A stretch of 64,000 nucleotides of DNA. Source: DAITAZ01 sp036824045. GTDB lineage: Bacteria; Pseudomonadota; Gammaproteobacteria; Burkholderiales; Rhodocyclaceae. The stretch spans positions 87,889 through 151,888 of the forward strand of contig DAITAZ010000004.1 of NCBI GenBank assembly GCA_036824045.1, in the 5' to 3' direction. Below, one piece after another: positions 53,367 to 62,157 of the stretch (positions within the stretch are counted from its first letter, which is position 1; each line of letters opens with the position of its first letter). A model generated the notes under the pieces. The model was not told the origin of the DNA. It made no database searches and was given only the letters and a program-made list of their open reading frames with translations. The position numbers were made by a program, and so were the translations under genes.

Positions 53367-54146
53367 TTATTGGGCAATCAGTTTGCTGCCGACCAGCACC
53401 AGCATGCCGGCAAGAATGGGGCGCAGCACCCGGTCGGGCACCTTCACGGAAAGATGGCTGCCTAGCCAGATTCCGGGCAGGGAGCCCAGCAGGAGGCTAC
53501 CCAGCAGGCTCCAGTCCACACTACCCAGCATCCAGTGGCCAATGCCGGCGACGAAGGTGAGGGGCACGGCGTGGGCGATGTCGGAGCCGACGATGCGGAT
53601 GGCCGGCATGCGCGGATACAGGAAGAACAGGGCGGTCACCCCGAGGGCGCCGGCGCCGACGCTGGAAATGGAGACCAGCACGCCGAGGATGGCGCCGGTG
53701 AGTACGGTGAGCATGGCCGTGCGCCGCGGGTTTTCCACATCGCCGAAGCGGGCCAGGGCATAGGCCTGGATCTGCTTGCGGAAGATGATGGCGCAGGCGG
53801 TGAGCAGCAGCGCGATCCCCAGCGCGAAGGAAATGACCTTGGCCGCGCCGGCGATGCCTCCGGGGAATACCATGCCGATGACGAGCAGAGTCAGCGCGGC
53901 GGCGGGAATGCTGCCCAGGGCCAGCCGGCGGGTCACCGCCCAGTCCACGGTGCCCTTGAGGCCGTGAGCCACCGTGCCGCCGGCCTTGGTGAGGGCAGCA
54001 TAGAGCAGGTCCGTGCCCACCGCGACGGAGGGATGGATGCCGAACAGGAGGACCAGCAGGGGGGTCATGAGCGAGCCGCCGCCCACGCCGGTCAACCCGA
54101 CGATGGCCCCTACGGCGAATCCGGCAAAGGTGTAAGTGAAATCCAT
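53367..54146 (-). CDS. TSUP (TauE/SafE) family membrane transporter
   Basis: 259 residues with about eight hydrophobic segments and the family N-terminal motif VGAIVGLTGVGGGSLMTPLL; the second half repeats ILGVLVSISSVGAGALG. TSUP proteins move sulfite, sulfate or other sulfonated anions. It is 11 bp upstream of cysI, so sulfate uptake or sulfite efflux linked to assimilation is likely; direction and substrate are not certain. Confidence 0.9.
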   Translation of the reverse strand: MDFTYTFAGFAVGAIVGLTGVGGGSLMTPLLVLLFGIHPSVAVGTDLLYAALTKAGGTVAHGLKGTVDWAVTRRLALGSIPAAALTLLVIGMVFPGGIAGAAKVISFALGIALLLTACAIIFRKQIQAYALARFGDVENPRRTAMLTVLTGAILGVLVSISSVGAGALGVTALFFLYPRMPAIRIVGSDIAHAVPLTFVAGIGHWMLGSVDWSLLGSLLLGSLPGIWLGSHLSVKVPDRVLRPILAGMLVLVGSKLIAQ

Positions 54147-54188
54147 GGCGTGAGCTTCCGAATGGTGCGGCGCATGGTAACAAGCGGG

Positions 54189-54202
54189 TTATAGATCAAT
54201 AA
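54189..54202. promoter_or_regulatory. putative LysR-type operator between the TSUP gene and cysB
   Basis: TTATAGATCAATAA is an inverted repeat (TTAT-N6-ATAA) in the AT-rich 123-bp divergent gap. CysB sites are poorly conserved, so this is only suggestive. A larger GGTTAT/ATAACC pair brackets the AT-rich core. Confidence 0.3.
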
Positions 54203-54269
54203 AGCGCAATCTGATAATCTGCTAATAACCTTTGGAAATTTAGGTCCCGTTTGCCACGGCAAGGTCGCC

Positions 54270-55211
54270 ATGAACATCCAGCAACTGCGCTACGTATTCG
54301 AAATCGCCCGCCACGGTTTGAACATCTCGGACGCGGCCGAGGCGCTCTACACGTCCCAGCCCGGGATTTCCAAGCAGATCCGGCAACTGGAAGAAGAACT
54401 GGGGGTGGAGATCTTCACCCGCCACGGCAAGCGGCTGGTGGGCGTGACCGAGCCGGGCAAGCAGGTGCTGGCGATCGCCGAGCGGATGCTGCGGGATGTG
54501 GACAACCTGCGCCAGGTGGGGGCCGAGTTTTCGCGGGAGGAGGCGGGTACGCTGACCATCGCCACCACCCACACCCAGGCCCGCTATGTGCTGCCCAAGA
54601 TTGTCCCCCGCTTCATGCAGCGCTTTCCCAACGTGCGCCTGCAACTGCGGCAGGGCAATCCGGTGCAGTGCTGTCGTTATGTGCTGTCCGGCGAAGCGGA
54701 TCTGGCTATCGCCACCGAAGCCATCGCCGAGTTCGACGATCTGGTGATGCTGCCCTGCTACCAGTGGAACCGGGCGGTGATCGCTCCGGACGGGCACCCC
54801 CTGGTGACGCAGCACCCCCTGACCCTGGAGGCCATTGCCCGGTATCCGCTGATCACCTACGACTTCGCCTTCACCGGCCGCAGCCAGATCAACAAGGCGT
54901 TCCTCGGGCGCGGGCTGCGGCCCAATGTGGTGCTCACCGCGCTGGATGCGGACGTGATCAAGACCTACGTGGCCCTGGGCCTGGGGGTGGGGATCATGGC
55001 GGCCATGGCCTTCCGGCCCGAGGAGGACAAGGGGCTGCAGGCGGTGGACGCCTCGCACTTGTTCGAGTCCGCCACCACCCGCATCGGGCTGCCCCGTAAC
55101 GCCTACCTGCGGGGTTATGCCTACGCTTTCATCGAGCTGTTTGCCCCGCACCTGGACCGCAAGCTGGTGGACGGGGCGCTGCGCGGGGGCGGCAGCGACC
55201 CCTGCCTGTAG
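54270..55211 (+). CDS. cysB: LysR-family regulator CysB
   Basis: Transcription activator of sulfate assimilation, 313 residues. N-terminal winged helix-turn-helix (MNIQQLRYVFEIARHGLNIS, then AAEALYTSQPGISKQIRQLE) and a C-terminal effector-binding domain with TIATTHTQARYVLP and LVTQHPLTLE, as in CysB/Cbl. Divergent from the TSUP-cysI-cysH-cysD-cysN operon, its expected target. Slightly shorter than E. coli CysB (324). Confidence 0.94.
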   Translation: MNIQQLRYVFEIARHGLNISDAAEALYTSQPGISKQIRQLEEELGVEIFTRHGKRLVGVTEPGKQVLAIAERMLRDVDNLRQVGAEFSREEAGTLTIATTHTQARYVLPKIVPRFMQRFPNVRLQLRQGNPVQCCRYVLSGEADLAIATEAIAEFDDLVMLPCYQWNRAVIAPDGHPLVTQHPLTLEAIARYPLITYDFAFTGRSQINKAFLGRGLRPNVVLTALDADVIKTYVALGLGVGIMAAMAFRPEEDKGLQAVDASHLFESATTRIGLPRNAYLRGYAYAFIELFAPHLDRKLVDGALRGGGSDPCL

Positions 55212-55247
55212 GCGGCGGCGCCCGCGTCGGGCGGATACCGCCGCGGT

Positions 55248-55976
55248 TCAGTGCTGCAGGATCTTGGAGAGGAACAGTTGGGCGCGCTCGGACCGGGGCG
55301 AGCCGAAAAACTCCTCCTTGCCCGCGTCTTCCACCACCCGCCCCTGGTCCATGAAGATCACCCGGTTGGCCACTTTCCGGGCAAAGCCCATCTCGTGGGT
55401 GACCACCATCATGGTCATGCCCTCCACGGCCAGTTCCACCATCACATCCAGCACCTCGTTGATCATCTCGGGGTCCAGGGCCGATGTGGGTTCGTCGAAG
55501 AGCATGCAGATCGGGTCCATGGAGAGCGCCCGGGCGATGGCTACCCGCTGCTGCTGGCCGCCGGAGAGCTGACCGGGAAACTTGTGGGCGTGGGCTTTGA
55601 GTCCCACCCGGTCGAGCAGCTTGAGGCCCCGTTCGGTCGCCTCGTCCTTGGGTCGGCCCAGCACCTTGATCTGGGCCAGGGTGAGGTTTTCGGTGATGCT
55701 CATGTGCGGAAACAGCTCGAAGTGCTGGAACACCATGCCGACCCGGGAGCGCAGCTTGGGCAGATTGGTCTTGGGGTCATGCACCGGCGTGCCGTCCACC
55801 ACGATCTGTCCTTGCTGGAAGGGTTCAAGGGCGTTGACGCACTTGATGAGGGTGGATTTGCCCGAGCCGGACGGGCCGCACACGACCACCACCTCACCCT
55901 TCTTGATCTCGGTGGAGCAGTCGGTCAGCACCTGGAAGCTGCCATACCATTTGGAAACGTTCTGGATGGAAATCAT
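55248..55976 (-). CDS. gltL: glutamate/aspartate ABC transporter ATPase GltL
   Basis: 242-residue polar amino-acid uptake ATPase: Walker A GPSGSGKST (residues 34-42), signature LSGGQQQRVAIARAL, Walker B ICMLFDEPTSALDP. Last gene of the gltI-gltJ-gltK-gltL unit; convergent with cysB. Confidence 0.96.
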   Translation of the reverse strand: MISIQNVSKWYGSFQVLTDCSTEIKKGEVVVVCGPSGSGKSTLIKCVNALEPFQQGQIVVDGTPVHDPKTNLPKLRSRVGMVFQHFELFPHMSITENLTLAQIKVLGRPKDEATERGLKLLDRVGLKAHAHKFPGQLSGGQQQRVAIARALSMDPICMLFDEPTSALDPEMINEVLDVMVELAVEGMTMMVVTHEMGFARKVANRVIFMDQGRVVEDAGKEEFFGSPRSERAQLFLSKILQH

Positions 55977-55988
55977 GGGGTCCTCCGA

Positions 55989-56651
55989 TCAGCGGATGAT
56001 GGCGATCTTGGCCTGCAGCCGCTTGACCAGGGTGGACAGCGAAAAGCAGATCGCGAAGTACACGAGGGCGACGAAGACGTACATCTCCACCGGGCGGTTG
56101 TAGTTCTTGCCCGCGACCTCGGCGGCCTTGAGCAGATCCTTGGCGCCGATGGCATAGACCAGGGAGGTGTCCTGGAACAGGATGATGGTCTGGGTCAGCA
56201 GGATGGGCAGCATGTTGCGGAAGGCCTGGGGCAGGATCACGTAACGCATGGACTGGGCGTAGGTGAGCCCCAGTGCGTAGCCCGCGCCCACCTGGCCCTT
56301 GGGAATGCTCTGGATGCCAGCGCGCATGATTTCGCTGTAGTAGGCCGCTTCGAAGGCAGTGAAGGTGATCAGCGCCGAGCTTTCCGCCCCCATGGGCTTG
56401 CCGGTGAGGAGCGGGATCACCAGGAAGAACCACAGGATCACCAGCACCAGGGGGATGGAGCGCATGGTGTTGACGTAGAGCGTTGCGGGCAGGGCCAGGG
56501 GCGTGATGCCCGACAGCCGCGCCATGGCGAGCAGGGTGCCGAAGATGATGCCGCCGGTCATGGCCACCAGGGTGAGCTTGAGGCTGTAGAGCAATCCACC
56601 CCAGATGAAGGGCAGGCTGGCCTGGATGACGGAGAAGTCGAAATTGCCCAT
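55989..56651 (-). CDS. gltK: glutamate/aspartate ABC transporter permease GltK
   Basis: 220-residue inner-membrane permease of the HisMQ family with the EAA loop region EIMRAGIQSIPKGQVGAGYALGL. ATG 56651 gives MGNFDFSVIQASLPF and overlaps the gltJ stop by one base of the ATGA; the longer open frame runs back through gltJ in another frame and is not used. Confidence 0.95.
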   Translation of the reverse strand: MGNFDFSVIQASLPFIWGGLLYSLKLTLVAMTGGIIFGTLLAMARLSGITPLALPATLYVNTMRSIPLVLVILWFFLVIPLLTGKPMGAESSALITFTAFEAAYYSEIMRAGIQSIPKGQVGAGYALGLTYAQSMRYVILPQAFRNMLPILLTQTIILFQDTSLVYAIGAKDLLKAAEVAGKNYNRPVEMYVFVALVYFAICFSLSTLVKRLQAKIAIIR

Positions 56652-57388
56652 CACTTGGCCTCCGCGATCAGACCCGGTACCCGGGAGCGCTTTTCGATCA
56701 CCGCCATGACCCGGTTGGCGATGAAGGCGCAGAGGAAGTAGAGGGCCGTGACTGCCAGATAGGTCTCGATCCCCTGTTCCGAGTCCTCCTGCATCTGCTT
56801 GGCCTGGAAGGTCAGTTCCAGTACGCCGATGGCGAAGGCGACGGAGGAGTTCTTGAAGATGTTCATGAACTCGGAGGTCAGCGGCGGGATGATGATGCGG
56901 TAGGCCATGGGCAGGATCACGTGCCGGTACATCTGCAGCTGGGTCATGCCCAGCGCCTGGGCGGCGAAGCGCTGGCCCCGGGGCAGCGCCTGGATGCCCG
57001 CCCGGAGCTGCTCGGCGACCCGGGCGGAAGTGAAGAAGCCCAGGCAGAGGGTGGCGGTCAGGAATTCCTTGGCCGGCATGTCCTGTTTGACCCACAGGCC
57101 CAGTTCCCGGGGCAGGAATTCCGGCACCACGAAGAACCACAGGAACATCTGCACCAGCAGGGGAACGTTGCGAAACAACTCCACGTACACGGAGCCTGCC
57201 CTTACCAGGCCCTTGTGGGGCGTGGTGCGCATCACCCCGACGATGGAGCCCAAGGCCAGGGCCATCACCCAGGCCGAGAGCGCGACGGCCAAGGTCCAGC
57301 CCAGGCCGGAAATCAGCCAGTCCAGGTAGCGCTCGTCGCTATTCTGGACCTGCTGCCAGTAAATGCCCCAATTCCAGTGGTAGTTCAT
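56651..57388 (-). CDS. gltJ: glutamate/aspartate ABC transporter permease GltJ
   Basis: 245-residue permease partner of GltK. Starts MNYHWNWGIYWQQV, the typical GltJ N terminus, and has the EAA loop AEQLRAGIQALPRGQRFAAQALGM. ATG 57388 chosen over an open extension to 57484 that would cross the gltI terminator. Confidence 0.95.
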   Translation of the reverse strand: MNYHWNWGIYWQQVQNSDERYLDWLISGLGWTLAVALSAWVMALALGSIVGVMRTTPHKGLVRAGSVYVELFRNVPLLVQMFLWFFVVPEFLPRELGLWVKQDMPAKEFLTATLCLGFFTSARVAEQLRAGIQALPRGQRFAAQALGMTQLQMYRHVILPMAYRIIIPPLTSEFMNIFKNSSVAFAIGVLELTFQAKQMQEDSEQGIETYLAVTALYFLCAFIANRVMAVIEKRSRVPGLIAEAK

Positions 57389-57460
57389 CTGACCTCCCGG
57401 TCCGGTCAGGTCTCGCGGAAGACTGCCGGATGAATTGTTGTCGCAGGGGGCGTCGTCCAG

Positions 57461-57495
57461 AAAAAAGGGTGAGCTGCGTGGCAACTCACCCTTTT
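57461..57495 (-). terminator. intrinsic terminator/attenuator between gltI and gltJ
   Basis: AAAAGGGTGAG (57463-57473) and CTCACCCTTTT (57485-57495) form a perfect 11-bp stem with an 11-nt loop. On the minus strand the stem ends in six T. Partial termination would keep binding protein above permease levels, as is usual for such operons. Confidence 0.88.
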
Positions 57496-57516
57496 CCTGT
57501 CAGCCCGCCATGGCGC

Positions 57517-58428
57517 TTATTTCTTGTTGAAGGCTTCAGCCGGCGCATCGCTGGGCGCCTTGATCAGTTCCTTGAGCTTGTCGCTCATGGAGAACTTGAG
57601 ATTCACCCCCTTGGGCGGAATGGGGGAGGTAAACCACTTGGAGTAGAGTTTTTCCAGCTCGCCGCTCTTCATCAGCCCGGTGACGGTGCTGTCCACCAGT
57701 TTCTTGAATTCCGGATCGTCCCTGCGGATCATGATCGCAATGGGTTCCACGTTCAGGGTTTCACCCACGATGGCGTAGTCGTCCGGCGTTTTCGAGGTGG
57801 CGATGAGGCCGGCGAGCAGGTTGTCGTCCATCACGAAGGCGACGGCCCGGTCGGTCTCCAGCATCAGGAAGGAGTCTGCGTGGTCCTTGCCATAAACCTC
57901 CTTGAAGTCCACGTTCTTGCCCTTCTCGTGGGCGCGCATGAGCTGAACCGAGGTGGTGCCGGTGGTGGTGGCCACGGGCTTGCCGTTGAGCTGCGCGAGG
58001 CCGGTGATCCCGGAGGATTTCTTCACCGCCATGCGAACGTTGGTGACGAAGGTGGTGGGCGCAAAGGCCACCTGCTTCTGGCGGGCCTCGTTATTGGTGG
58101 TGGAGCCGCACTCCAGATCCACGGTGCCGTTGGTGAGCAGGGGGATGCGGTTCTGGGAGGTTACCGGCTGCTGCTGGACCTTGAGGCCGGGTAGCCTGAG
58201 CTCCTTCTTCACCGCGTCGACGATCCGGTTGCAGATGTCAATGTGGTAGCCCACCGGCTGCTGGTTGGCGTCCAGGTAGGAGAGGGGGATGGAGGATTCG
58301 CGAATGCCCATGGTGATGGAGCCCGAGTCCTTCACCTTCTTCAGGGTGCCCGCCTCCTCGGCCAGCGCGGGCGCGGCGATCAGTGCGGTCAGGCAGGCGG
58401 CGGAAACCAGGCGCAGCTTAAGCATCAT
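57517..58428 (-). CDS. gltI: glutamate/aspartate periplasmic binding protein GltI
   Basis: 303-residue substrate-binding protein with signal peptide (LRLVSAACLTALIAAPALAEE) and the SBP family 3 features SGSITMGIRESSIPLSY, IDICNRIVDAV and LECGSTTNN. Two Met codons begin the frame (58428 and 58425); GGAGG at 58431-58435 is better spaced from 58425. First gene of the glt operon. Confidence 0.95.
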   Translation of the reverse strand: MMLKLRLVSAACLTALIAAPALAEEAGTLKKVKDSGSITMGIRESSIPLSYLDANQQPVGYHIDICNRIVDAVKKELRLPGLKVQQQPVTSQNRIPLLTNGTVDLECGSTTNNEARQKQVAFAPTTFVTNVRMAVKKSSGITGLAQLNGKPVATTTGTTSVQLMRAHEKGKNVDFKEVYGKDHADSFLMLETDRAVAFVMDDNLLAGLIATSKTPDDYAIVGETLNVEPIAIMIRRDDPEFKKLVDSTVTGLMKSGELEKLYSKWFTSPIPPKGVNLKFSMSDKLKELIKAPSDAPAEAFNKK

Positions 58429-58589
58429 TACCTCCTAGTGGTCAGCGAAGGGGAAGCGGCGGCAGCCCGGCTGCCCGTACCGCTGTGGCAAAAATACGAT
58501 AACACGTCCAGCCGGGCCATCCGATGGGGGGAACCCCATACGACTTGGGCAATACCCGGCCCCGGCATCGTCGCCCTTTTTGCCAGTGC

Positions 58590-59336
58590 TCAATGGGCGC
58601 CGCAGCAGCGCTTGTACTTCTTGCCGCTACCGCAGGGGCAGGGGTCGTTGCGTTCGGGGGCCGCTGCCCGGCGGATCGGTTCGTTGCGCAGGACGCCCTT
58701 GCCACGCTCGCGCCAGAAGGCGCGGATGGCGTAGGCGGACACCACGCTGGCCTGGACCGAGGCGTCGTAATCCACTTCGGCCTCGGGGGCGGAGATGTCG
58801 TAGCCCAGATTGAGGGTGATCATGGGGGCGAGCAGCGCGGTCTTGTCCTCCTGCTCGAACAGTTCCAGCCAGTCTTCGGCAAAGCTGAACACGCCCGTTG
58901 CAAAGCCGCTGCCCCAGTCGCAGCCCGTCCATTCGCCTTCGCGCCGGGGGGGCGGCTCGTCGGGCTCGGCCAGGGGGATTTCGCCGGGGGCGGATGCGCA
59001 GTCGAAAATATAGGGGTAGTACATGCTGTCCGGGTTGAGCCCCTTGCGGCTCAGGTTGAGGCGAATGCTCACGTCTTGCCAGTGCCGGTCCAGCAGGTCA
59101 AAGAAACGCGCTTCCTGCTCGGGGGATTCCCACTCCGGCTCCACCTCGTCGCCCATGATCAGCACCATGCAACTGGCAGGCGTGACGCCGCTGGGGCCGG
59201 CGGCCAGCGCGCACAGCAGTCCGTCCAGCGCCTCCAGGTTCATGGTGGTGTCGGGCAGGGCGGGGCTGCACAGGAGGGTGTTGAGCTCGTCGAACTCGCT
59301 CTCGGTCAAAGGGCCTGGGTTGGTCGTATCGGTCAT
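58590..59336 (-). CDS. UPF0149/YecA family protein with SEC-C motif
   Basis: 248 residues. The N-terminal part matches the YecA/YgfB-like UPF0149 fold (FDELNTLLCSPALPDTTMN, ALDGLLCALA) and the C terminus is a SEC-C zinc motif, NDPCPCGSGKKYKRCCGAH, as in SecA and YecA. YecA-type proteins bind zinc and associate with SecB or ribosomes; exact role here is not known. Confidence 0.9.
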   Translation of the reverse strand: MTDTTNPGPLTESEFDELNTLLCSPALPDTTMNLEALDGLLCALAAGPSGVTPASCMVLIMGDEVEPEWESPEQEARFFDLLDRHWQDVSIRLNLSRKGLNPDSMYYPYIFDCASAPGEIPLAEPDEPPPRREGEWTGCDWGSGFATGVFSFAEDWLELFEQEDKTALLAPMITLNLGYDISAPEAEVDYDASVQASVVSAYAIRAFWRERGKGVLRNEPIRRAAAPERNDPCPCGSGKKYKRCCGAH

Positions 59337-59500
59337 GGCGGTGGTTCCGGGATAATGGCTCGACTATACCCTCCCGGGGCTGTGCCGGCGCGTCCGCCCT
59401 GGGGGGGTGCTTCGGGAAAGCCCGTATGGGCGCAACCTTTCAACGGGTGCAAGGTCCACCCAGGTATTCGACTGGTACGCCAGCGCGTGCGGGAGGACAG

Positions 59501-59842
59501 ATGGCAATGATCGGGAACCCGAAGCTGCAACCGGGCGCGGTGGCGCCTCCAGGGCTTGAGAGCCGCATCCTGCGGCAGACACCGCTTGCCGCCCTCGGGG
59601 GCAGCCTGGCGCCTCTGCTCTACCTTGCCTGGGCACATTTGAGTTTGCCCGGAGCCAACCCTTTCGAGGCGGTGCGCCACCTGCACGAGGTGGAGATCCG
59701 CGTGGTGTCCTTCCTCATCCTGCACTGGACGGTGCTGCTTACCGTAGCGCTCGCCTGCGTCATCGTGGCGGTGATGAAAGGGCCGGTCCGTCACGCGGAC
59801 AGCTACCCCGTGGCTGACCGGGACAGTCCGTCCGAGGAGTAG
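59501..59842 (+). CDS. small membrane protein of unknown function
   Basis: 113 residues starting at ATG 59501 with a strong GGGAGGA 4 bp upstream. Two hydrophobic segments (LAALGGSLAPLLYLAWAHLSL and VVSFLILHWTVLLTVALACVIVAVM) flank the loop PGANPFEAVRHLHEVEIR. No family recognised. Convergent with the thioredoxin-like gene and divergent from the YecA gene. Confidence 0.72.
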   Translation: MAMIGNPKLQPGAVAPPGLESRILRQTPLAALGGSLAPLLYLAWAHLSLPGANPFEAVRHLHEVEIRVVSFLILHWTVLLTVALACVIVAVMKGPVRHADSYPVADRDSPSEE

Positions 59843-59865
59843 GGGGCTCGCCTCCCGGGGGGGCG

Positions 59866-60252
59866 TCAGCGTCCGGCCAAGAGCCGGCGCAGGTTGCAGT
59901 CCGCCTGCCACGCTTGGCGCTCGGCATTGCCGTGGGCGTAGGCGGCGGCCTCTTCCGGACCCAATGCCCGCAAGGCATCGAGCGTCTTCTGCAGGTGGCC
60001 GTGATGAGGCAGCATCACGCCGTAATAGAGAACCCAGTCATCCCGCTGGATGAGGAGGGTGGGAAAATTTTCCACCTCCAGATCGCCAGCCCAGTCGGCA
60101 TCGTCCTCGACGTCCACCCACAGGAAGCGGGCCTCCGGGTAGCGCTTTCCAAGTGCTTCGAACCCGGCCCGGTAGTCCCGGCAGGTGCCGCACCAGGCTG
60201 CGCACAGACAGGCGATGAGCCAAGGGGGCTGGGCGTGGGCGGCGTCGGTCAT
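59866..60252 (-). CDS. thioredoxin-like protein
   Basis: 128 residues with a thioredoxin fold: redox motif WCGTC (C21, C24), LWVDVEDDADW, and FPTLLIQRDD with the cis-Pro. No signal peptide, so cytoplasmic. The C terminus is extended by a helical part (AYAHGNAERQAWQADCNLRR). ATG 60252; the open frame extends to 60888 only as antisense of the next gene. Function beyond disulfide chemistry unknown. Confidence 0.85.
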   Translation of the reverse strand: MTDAAHAQPPWLIACLCAAWCGTCRDYRAGFEALGKRYPEARFLWVDVEDDADWAGDLEVENFPTLLIQRDDWVLYYGVMLPHHGHLQKTLDALRALGPEEAAAYAHGNAERQAWQADCNLRRLLAGR

Positions 60253-60399
60253 GGGCGAGGCAGGCGGAGGGGCGGGACGGGAATTATCCTGGAAAACGCA
60301 CGCCAGGGGCGTCGTCCCGGTGCCCTTGTTTGATGTTCGGCAAGGCCGTGCGGTGCCCGGATTGATGAGAATGGATCGCATCTTCATCGGAGGATGCGC

Positions 60400-60879
60400 A
60401 TGAACGAGTTTGCCTTGGCCCGGGTGCTCCACGTGCTCGGGGTGGTGTTGTGGATTGGTGGCGTGGCGTTTGTGACCACCGTGCTGCTGCCGGCGGTGCG
60501 GGACTTTCGCAGCGATGCGGAGCGGGTGGATTTCTTTGAGAACGTGGAATCCCGCTTCGCCCGGCAGGCCCGTTTGTCCACGCTGCTCACCGGTGCTTCC
60601 GGGTTCTGGCTTACCAGCCTCCTGGGTGGCTGGGGTCGGTTCGGTACCCTGGCCGGGTGGTGGATGGCGGCGATGATGGTGGTGTGGGCCGTGTTTACGC
60701 TGATGTTGTTCGTGCTGGAACCACTGGTGCTGCATCGCTGGTTCAGGGATCAAGCGCGGCGCGACCCCCGGGGTACTTTTGCGCGCATCGTCTTCCTGCA
60801 CCGGGTGCTGCTGGGCATCAGCCTGATCACCGTCGCGGGCGCGGTGGCCGGCAGCCACGGCTGGTTGATCGGTGTGTAG
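60400..60879 (+). CDS. CopD-like integral membrane protein
   Basis: 159 residues, four transmembrane helices: ARVLHVLGVVLWIGGVAFVTTVLL, the GASGFWLTSLLGG region, MAAMMVVWAVFTLMLFVLEPLVL and HRVLLGISLITVAGAVAG. Several His in or near the helices (LHVLG, VLHRW, FLHRV) recall CopD/DUF2269-type proteins that bind haem or copper. ATG 60400 is preferred to 60394 since CGGAGG ends 6 bp before it. Role unknown. Confidence 0.75.
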   Translation: MNEFALARVLHVLGVVLWIGGVAFVTTVLLPAVRDFRSDAERVDFFENVESRFARQARLSTLLTGASGFWLTSLLGGWGRFGTLAGWWMAAMMVVWAVFTLMLFVLEPLVLHRWFRDQARRDPRGTFARIVFLHRVLLGISLITVAGAVAGSHGWLIGV

Positions 60880-60960
60880 CCTGGGCATGGCTGCGCTGGG
60901 GCTTCGGCGGAGCCGCTACTCCGCCGTAAACTGGGTGTCGCGTCGCTCACTGCATTGACC

Positions 60961-62151
60961 ATGACCTCCTCGCTCCAACGACTCCTGCGTTACGCCGGCC
61001 TGACTGCGCTGATGGTGGCGGGGGCGTGTGTGTCGCCGGGACTGTCGCCGGACCCCCGGGCGGCCATGCACGGCATTGGCAGTGCGCGGCGGGCCGATGG
61101 GGGCTACTGGGTGTTCTTTTCCAGCTCCGGCCTGCCGCCCCGGGGGCCGGATTTCACCGGCCGCTGGCGGCACGATATCTATGTGGCGGAATGGCAGCCG
61201 GGGCAGCCCGCTCTGTCACCGGCTCGCGTATTCCTCCAGCGGCCGGAGGCACAGGAGCCCGTGTCGGTGGCCCAGTCGGCCAGCGGGCGGATCCTGCTGA
61301 CCTTTGAGGATGGCTGGACCCACCGGGGCAGTGTGACGCAGCACTTCGCGCTCTACGGTCCCGACCTCAAGGCGATCGCGCCTTACCCGCAGGAGGTGGA
61401 GCCGGGTGGGCATTCCGGGCACGCTGCGGCCGTGGGCGAACACTTTGTCGTGTTCTACTCCGATGGCTGGATTACGGGGGGTGGCGTGGATGACCTGGGC
61501 ACGGGCAACGGCGTGTACGCCAAGGTGTATGACGGCCGGGGCCGGCTGGTGCAGGCGGTGAATGTGGCCCACGCCGAGCGGGAATGGTGGCCTCTGGTGG
61601 CGGGAGGCAGGGAACGCGCCCTCTTGCTGTGGCAGCAGTATGTGCCCGGCGAAACCCATGCCCGCCTGCGCTTTGCGGCCCTGGAGCCGCTCTCGGGTGC
61701 GCTGAGCGAGCCGGTGACGGTGGACGAGCCGTTGCGCTACTACACCTATGGACTGGGTTACGTTGCGGAGCTGGCGCGTTTCGTGCTGGCCGGCGCCCGG
61801 GAGGACGGCACGGGCTTTGCCCGGCTGGTGGATGAAAGCGGGCGGGTCGCCGCGTCACTGGACTGCATGCCCCCGCCGGTGCGGGAGGCCACGCCCCTGG
61901 TGCTGGGCCGGCGGGCCTACTGGCCGGTGGCGGATGGTGGGCTGCTGGTGCTGGACCTGAGCGCCCGTGGCATCCGCCCCGTCGGGCGGATCAAACTGCC
62001 CGCTCCGTGGTTCGAGATCGGCAGCCTGGGGCTGCCGGGGCCGGGGGCGACGGCGCGTTGGCTGTCTCTCAGCCCTTCCGGGCTGGAGGACCTGGCGGTG
62101 GACCTCACCCGCCTTGAGCCGCTTGGAGCCTGCCCTCCGGCCGGTGGCTGA
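60961..62151 (+). CDS. predicted lipoprotein of unknown function
   Basis: 396 residues. Hydrophobic N terminus (YAGLTALMVAGACVS) with a possible but atypical lipobox AGAC. The mature part is beta-rich with repeated W/Y-bearing strands (GGYWVFFSS, DIYVAEWQPG, HFVVFYSDGW, GRERALLLWQQY), suggesting a propeller-like fold (inference). Gly/Trp-rich loop ITGGGVDDLGTGNG. I recognise no family. It is convergent with ftsH, 6 bp apart. Confidence 0.7.
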   Translation: MTSSLQRLLRYAGLTALMVAGACVSPGLSPDPRAAMHGIGSARRADGGYWVFFSSSGLPPRGPDFTGRWRHDIYVAEWQPGQPALSPARVFLQRPEAQEPVSVAQSASGRILLTFEDGWTHRGSVTQHFALYGPDLKAIAPYPQEVEPGGHSGHAAAVGEHFVVFYSDGWITGGGVDDLGTGNGVYAKVYDGRGRLVQAVNVAHAEREWWPLVAGGRERALLLWQQYVPGETHARLRFAALEPLSGALSEPVTVDEPLRYYTYGLGYVAELARFVLAGAREDGTGFARLVDESGRVAASLDCMPPPVREATPLVLGRRAYWPVADGGLLVLDLSARGIRPVGRIKLPAPWFEIGSLGLPGPGATARWLSLSPSGLEDLAVDLTRLEPLGACPPAGG

Positions 62152-62157
62152 GGGGCC

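Noticed and set aside
51661..53763. 700-codon plus-strand open frame
   Set aside because: Antisense of cysI; siroheme motifs on the minus strand settle the coding strand.
55989..57140. Single 383-residue permease reading on the minus strand
   Set aside because: Its first part runs through gltJ in the wrong frame; GltK begins at 56651 with a normal N terminus, so there is no fusion.
58461..58475. GGCAGC/GCTGCC hairpin in the gltI leader
   Set aside because: Only 6 bp with a 3-nt loop in GC-rich DNA; not distinguishable from chance.
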